From positions 1 to 8,437 of the forward strand of contig OMRS01000139.1 of NCBI GenBank assembly GCA_900313545.1: DNA of 8,437 bases, written 5' to 3'. Below, in pieces: positions 6,825-8,437 of this stretch. Within the stretch, counting starts at the first letter, position 1. Each line of letters opens with the position of its first letter. Origin of the DNA: an uncultured Eubacteriales bacterium. Lineage in GTDB: Bacteria > Bacillota_A > Clostridia > Christensenellales > Aristaeellaceae. The notes beneath the pieces were generated by a model. The model saw nothing but the letters and a program-made list of their open reading frames with translations, made no database searches and was not told where the DNA came from. The translations under genes and the position numbers were made by a program.

Positions 6825-7802
6825 TTACCAGCGGATGTTCTCGGGGATCTGGTCCAGAGTCTCCTGCGTGGCCACCACGGGACCCATCTTGACAACGGGG
6901 GTCTCGGTGAACTCGCTGGGCTGGATTTCAGAGGAGAGCGCGAACAGCATGAGACGGAACGCGGTTCTGCCCTGATCGAAGCAGTTGGTGTAGATCGTGC
7001 CGGTCATCTTGCCCTGCTCGATGTACTCAAGCGCCTTGGCCTCGCCGTCAGCGCCCCAGATCTGCATCTCAGAGAGGCGGCCCATGGCTTCCGCAGCCTG
7101 GGAGGCACCCTCGGCCATGGCGTCATTGGCACAGAACACGCCATCGATCTTGTCATACTTGGTCATGAAGTCGCGCATGACTTCGTTGGCCTTTTCCGTC
7201 AGCCACTCGCCGCTCTGCTTGTCGAGCAGGGTGATTTCCGGATACTCCTTCAGGGCGTCTTCGAAGCCGGCTTCAAGATTGATTCCGCGGCTCGCGCCGG
7301 GGGTTGCCTGGATCACGACAACATTTCCCTTGCCGCCGATCTTCTCAGCGATGGCGTTGGCGACCATCCGGCCCGCCTCATAGTCCACCATGGCCACCAG
7401 AGCGGTGTGGGGAGTGTCCGCATCGAGGTTCAGGGTAATGACGGGGATGCCGGCCTCTTCAGCTTCACGAACGGAAGCGGCGAGGGCGGCGGAATCGGTG
7501 GCCTGGAGCAGGATGCCGTCGTACTCCTGGTTGATCAGGTCGGTCATCTGCTGAATTTCCGTCTCAGCGGAGCTCTTGCCGTCAAAGCACTGCACGGTGA
7601 TGTTGGAATACGCCTTGGCTTCGTCCTCAACGCCGACCTTCCAGGCGTTGCCGACCGGGTGACCGATGTTGTCGATGATGAATCCGATCTTCAGCTGATC
7701 CTTGTAGGGGTTCTTGACTGCCTTGGGACCATCCGCCAATGCTGCAGTCATGCCCATCATCATGAGGGCGAGTACGAGAAGTACAACCAGAGTTTTCTTC
7801 AT
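6825..7802 (-). CDS. Sugar ABC transporter substrate-binding protein (Peripla_BP_4, RbsB-like)
   Basis: This 325-residue extracytoplasmic receptor captures the solute for the transporter encoded downstream. A signal peptide is obvious: basic MKKT, a hydrophobic core to about residue 18, then AALA at 20-23, predicting cleavage before D24. There is no lipobox cysteine, unusual for a Gram-positive receptor. The mature part is a two-lobed type I fold: KIGFIIDNIGHP (38-49), DGILLQATDS (95-104), AGIPVITLNLDAD (117-129), GASRGINLEAGFEDAL (169-184), VFCANDAMAEGA (222-233) and WGADGEAKALEYI (249-261). By comparison with ribose-binding protein, R172, D227 and D252 are the likely ligand contacts. The start ATG has an AAGGAGG site about 9 bases upstream. 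It is the first operon gene, about 97 bases from the predicted transcription start. The ligand is probably a sugar or sugar derivative; family members also bind autoinducer-2 and polyols. Confidence 0.93.
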   Translation of the reverse strand: MKKTLVVLLVLALMMMGMTAALADGPKAVKNPYKDQLKIGFIIDNIGHPVGNAWKVGVEDEAKAYSNITVQCFDGKSSAETEIQQMTDLINQEYDGILLQATDSAALAASVREAEEAGIPVITLNLDADTPHTALVAMVDYEAGRMVANAIAEKIGGKGNVVVIQATPGASRGINLEAGFEDALKEYPEITLLDKQSGEWLTEKANEVMRDFMTKYDKIDGVFCANDAMAEGASQAAEAMGRLSEMQIWGADGEAKALEYIEQGKMTGTIYTNCFDQGRTAFRLMLFALSSEIQPSEFTETPVVKMGPVVATQETLDQIPENIRW

Positions 7803-7905
7803 GTTTCCTGCCTCCTTGTCATTTGGTGGTCGTTTACAGGCCGGCCCCGGTGCTGTCCTCTGGGATACAACACGGAAACCGGACTGCCTTCAACAATCTG
7901 CCCAT

Positions 7906-7935
7906 ATTGTAGACCTAAAAGAAGGGAAATGTCAA
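7906..7935 (-). promoter_or_regulatory. Sigma-70-type promoter of the transporter operon
   Basis: On the minus strand a perfect TTGACA (7935-7930) is followed after 18 bases by TACAAT (7911-7906), five of six matches to the -10 consensus. Transcription should start near 7899, about 97 bases before the receptor ATG at 7802. A short inverted repeat, ACAAT (7893-7897) with ATTGT (7906-7910), overlaps the -10 box and start point and could be a repressor site. The leader also contains TGTAAACG (minus strand 7838-7831), identical to the left half of a catabolite-response element, but the right half does not match. Control by a LacI-type repressor is plausible but not shown. Confidence 0.7.
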
Positions 7936-8396
7936 CAAATTCCGGAGAGAAAGATCGATCAACCTGCACACTTTATGTTCGGCCTTTCCCGGAGGGACAC
8001 GCTTTCCCGGGAAGACGGCTCCATCTATGGATACAACATGATCCGCCTCCCTGCACTCCGGCAACGCCCCGGTCCCTTTTCCCGGCATACCCTGAGCGTA
8101 TTCCAGAGGCTCAGCCGCCAAGGCTGACAGGTTGACATTCATCATGCCCCGACAGCCGGAGATGGCGCTGCCCGGGCGAAATCCGGCGGGAGCGTGCGGG
8201 CATTCCGGGTGAGGAATCCCGTGAAGGAGGAGATGGCTTTTGATCCTTTCAATGGAGTGAAGGCCCGGGGCCGGGAAGGGCAGCGCCGTCACCGGAGCGG
8301 AACCTGCCCGGAAACGCGCATCCCCGTGCGCCAAAGGAACCCGGACAGGCATCAGCATGTTGTGATTTCAGAATAAGAATGATGGAACCGGCGGTA
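7936..8396. other. Gene-free stretch upstream of the transporter operon
   Basis: About 460 bases without a convincing gene. A minus-strand frame of 147 codons (8358-7915) and a plus-strand frame (8194-8376) have Arg/Pro/Gly-rich composition and no family resemblance. The 147-codon frame even overlaps the operon's -35 and -10 boxes. A ribosome-binding-like AAGGAGG at 8223-8229 lies only two bases before an ATG, too close to be typical. A 10-base inverted repeat (GGCGCTGCCC at 8164-8173, its complement at 8278-8287) is present, but such repeats are easily found by chance in GC-rich DNA. No tmRNA, RNase P or SRP RNA signature was seen. Confidence 0.45.
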
Positions 8397-8425
8397 TTGT
8401 GCCGGGAAAGGAATTCATCTATAAT
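8397..8425 (+). promoter_or_regulatory. Possible plus-strand promoter pointing out of the window
   Basis: A perfect -10 box TATAAT (8420-8425) lies 17 bases after TTGTGC (8397-8402), which matches three of six -35 positions. If active, it would start transcription near 8432 and drive a gene beyond the right edge, divergent from the transporter operon. A regulator of the operon often occupies such a position, but nothing of the gene is visible here. Confidence 0.4.
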
Positions 8426-8437
8426 CAGGCGCGGATA

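Noticed and set aside
6813..8135. 440-codon plus-strand open frame
   Set aside because: It is antisense to the substrate-binding protein and its promoter, with no ribosome binding site or domain.
8164..8287. 10-base inverted repeat GGCGCTGCCC with 104 bases between arms
   Set aside because: Arms are short, widely spaced and GC-rich, so chance is a sufficient explanation; no flanking structure supports a mobile element or RNA.
7915..8358. 147-codon minus-strand open frame upstream of the receptor gene
   Set aside because: It overlaps the operon's promoter boxes, shows no family resemblance and has low-complexity Pro/Gly/Arg composition.

Overview
The window shows part of a GC-rich chromosome with strong AGGAGG-type ribosome binding sites, tightly overlapping genes and sigma-70-type promoters. 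Together with the gut-Firmicutes flavour of the proteins, this suggests an uncultured clostridial lineage. The Ala-X-Ala signal peptide on the solute-binding protein, where most Gram-positives have a lipobox, would fit Christensenellales-like clostridia. That assignment is inference from style and is not tested here. All recognisable genes lie on the minus strand, so the biological reading direction runs from right to left.

Right to centre (7935 down to 2251) is one well-delimited operon. A near-consensus promoter (7935-7906) is followed by a periplasmic-binding-protein-like sugar receptor (6825-7802). A strong hairpin at 6770-6810 probably lowers transcription beyond the receptor. Then come an RbsC-type permease with a TTG start (5728-6735), an RbsA-type tandem ATPase (4211-5731), a second, different RbsC-type permease (3190-4218) and an amidohydrolase_2-family metal-dependent hydrolase (2285-3193). 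The last four genes overlap by 4 or 8 bases, and a Rho-independent terminator sits directly after the last stop codon. The likely logic is that the receptor captures a sugar-like ligand, the two-permease transporter imports it, and the hydrolase performs an early cytoplasmic step such as opening a lactone. The ligand itself cannot be read from the sequence.

Between about 1740 and 2250 lies a gene-free, GC-rich stretch. It contains an orphan plus-strand terminator (2076-2115). To its left is a good minus-strand promoter (1714-1685), which drives only the wreck of a YtcJ-type amidohydrolase (1598-1235). The wreck keeps its start, ribosome binding site and both ends of the protein, but it has lost the middle, shifted frame twice and lost a metal ligand.

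The left end (1-1121) carries two minus-strand genes for membrane proteins of unknown function; the second runs off the window. They look visibly less GC-rich than the transporter operon. The right end (7936-8437) has no convincing gene, but a plus-strand promoter-like sequence at 8397-8425 points out of the window, perhaps toward a divergent gene. I found no RNA genes, CRISPR arrays, insertion sequences or tRNA genes. The window reads as an ordinary transporter operon with a few points worth checking; I do not see strong evidence of a new type of system.
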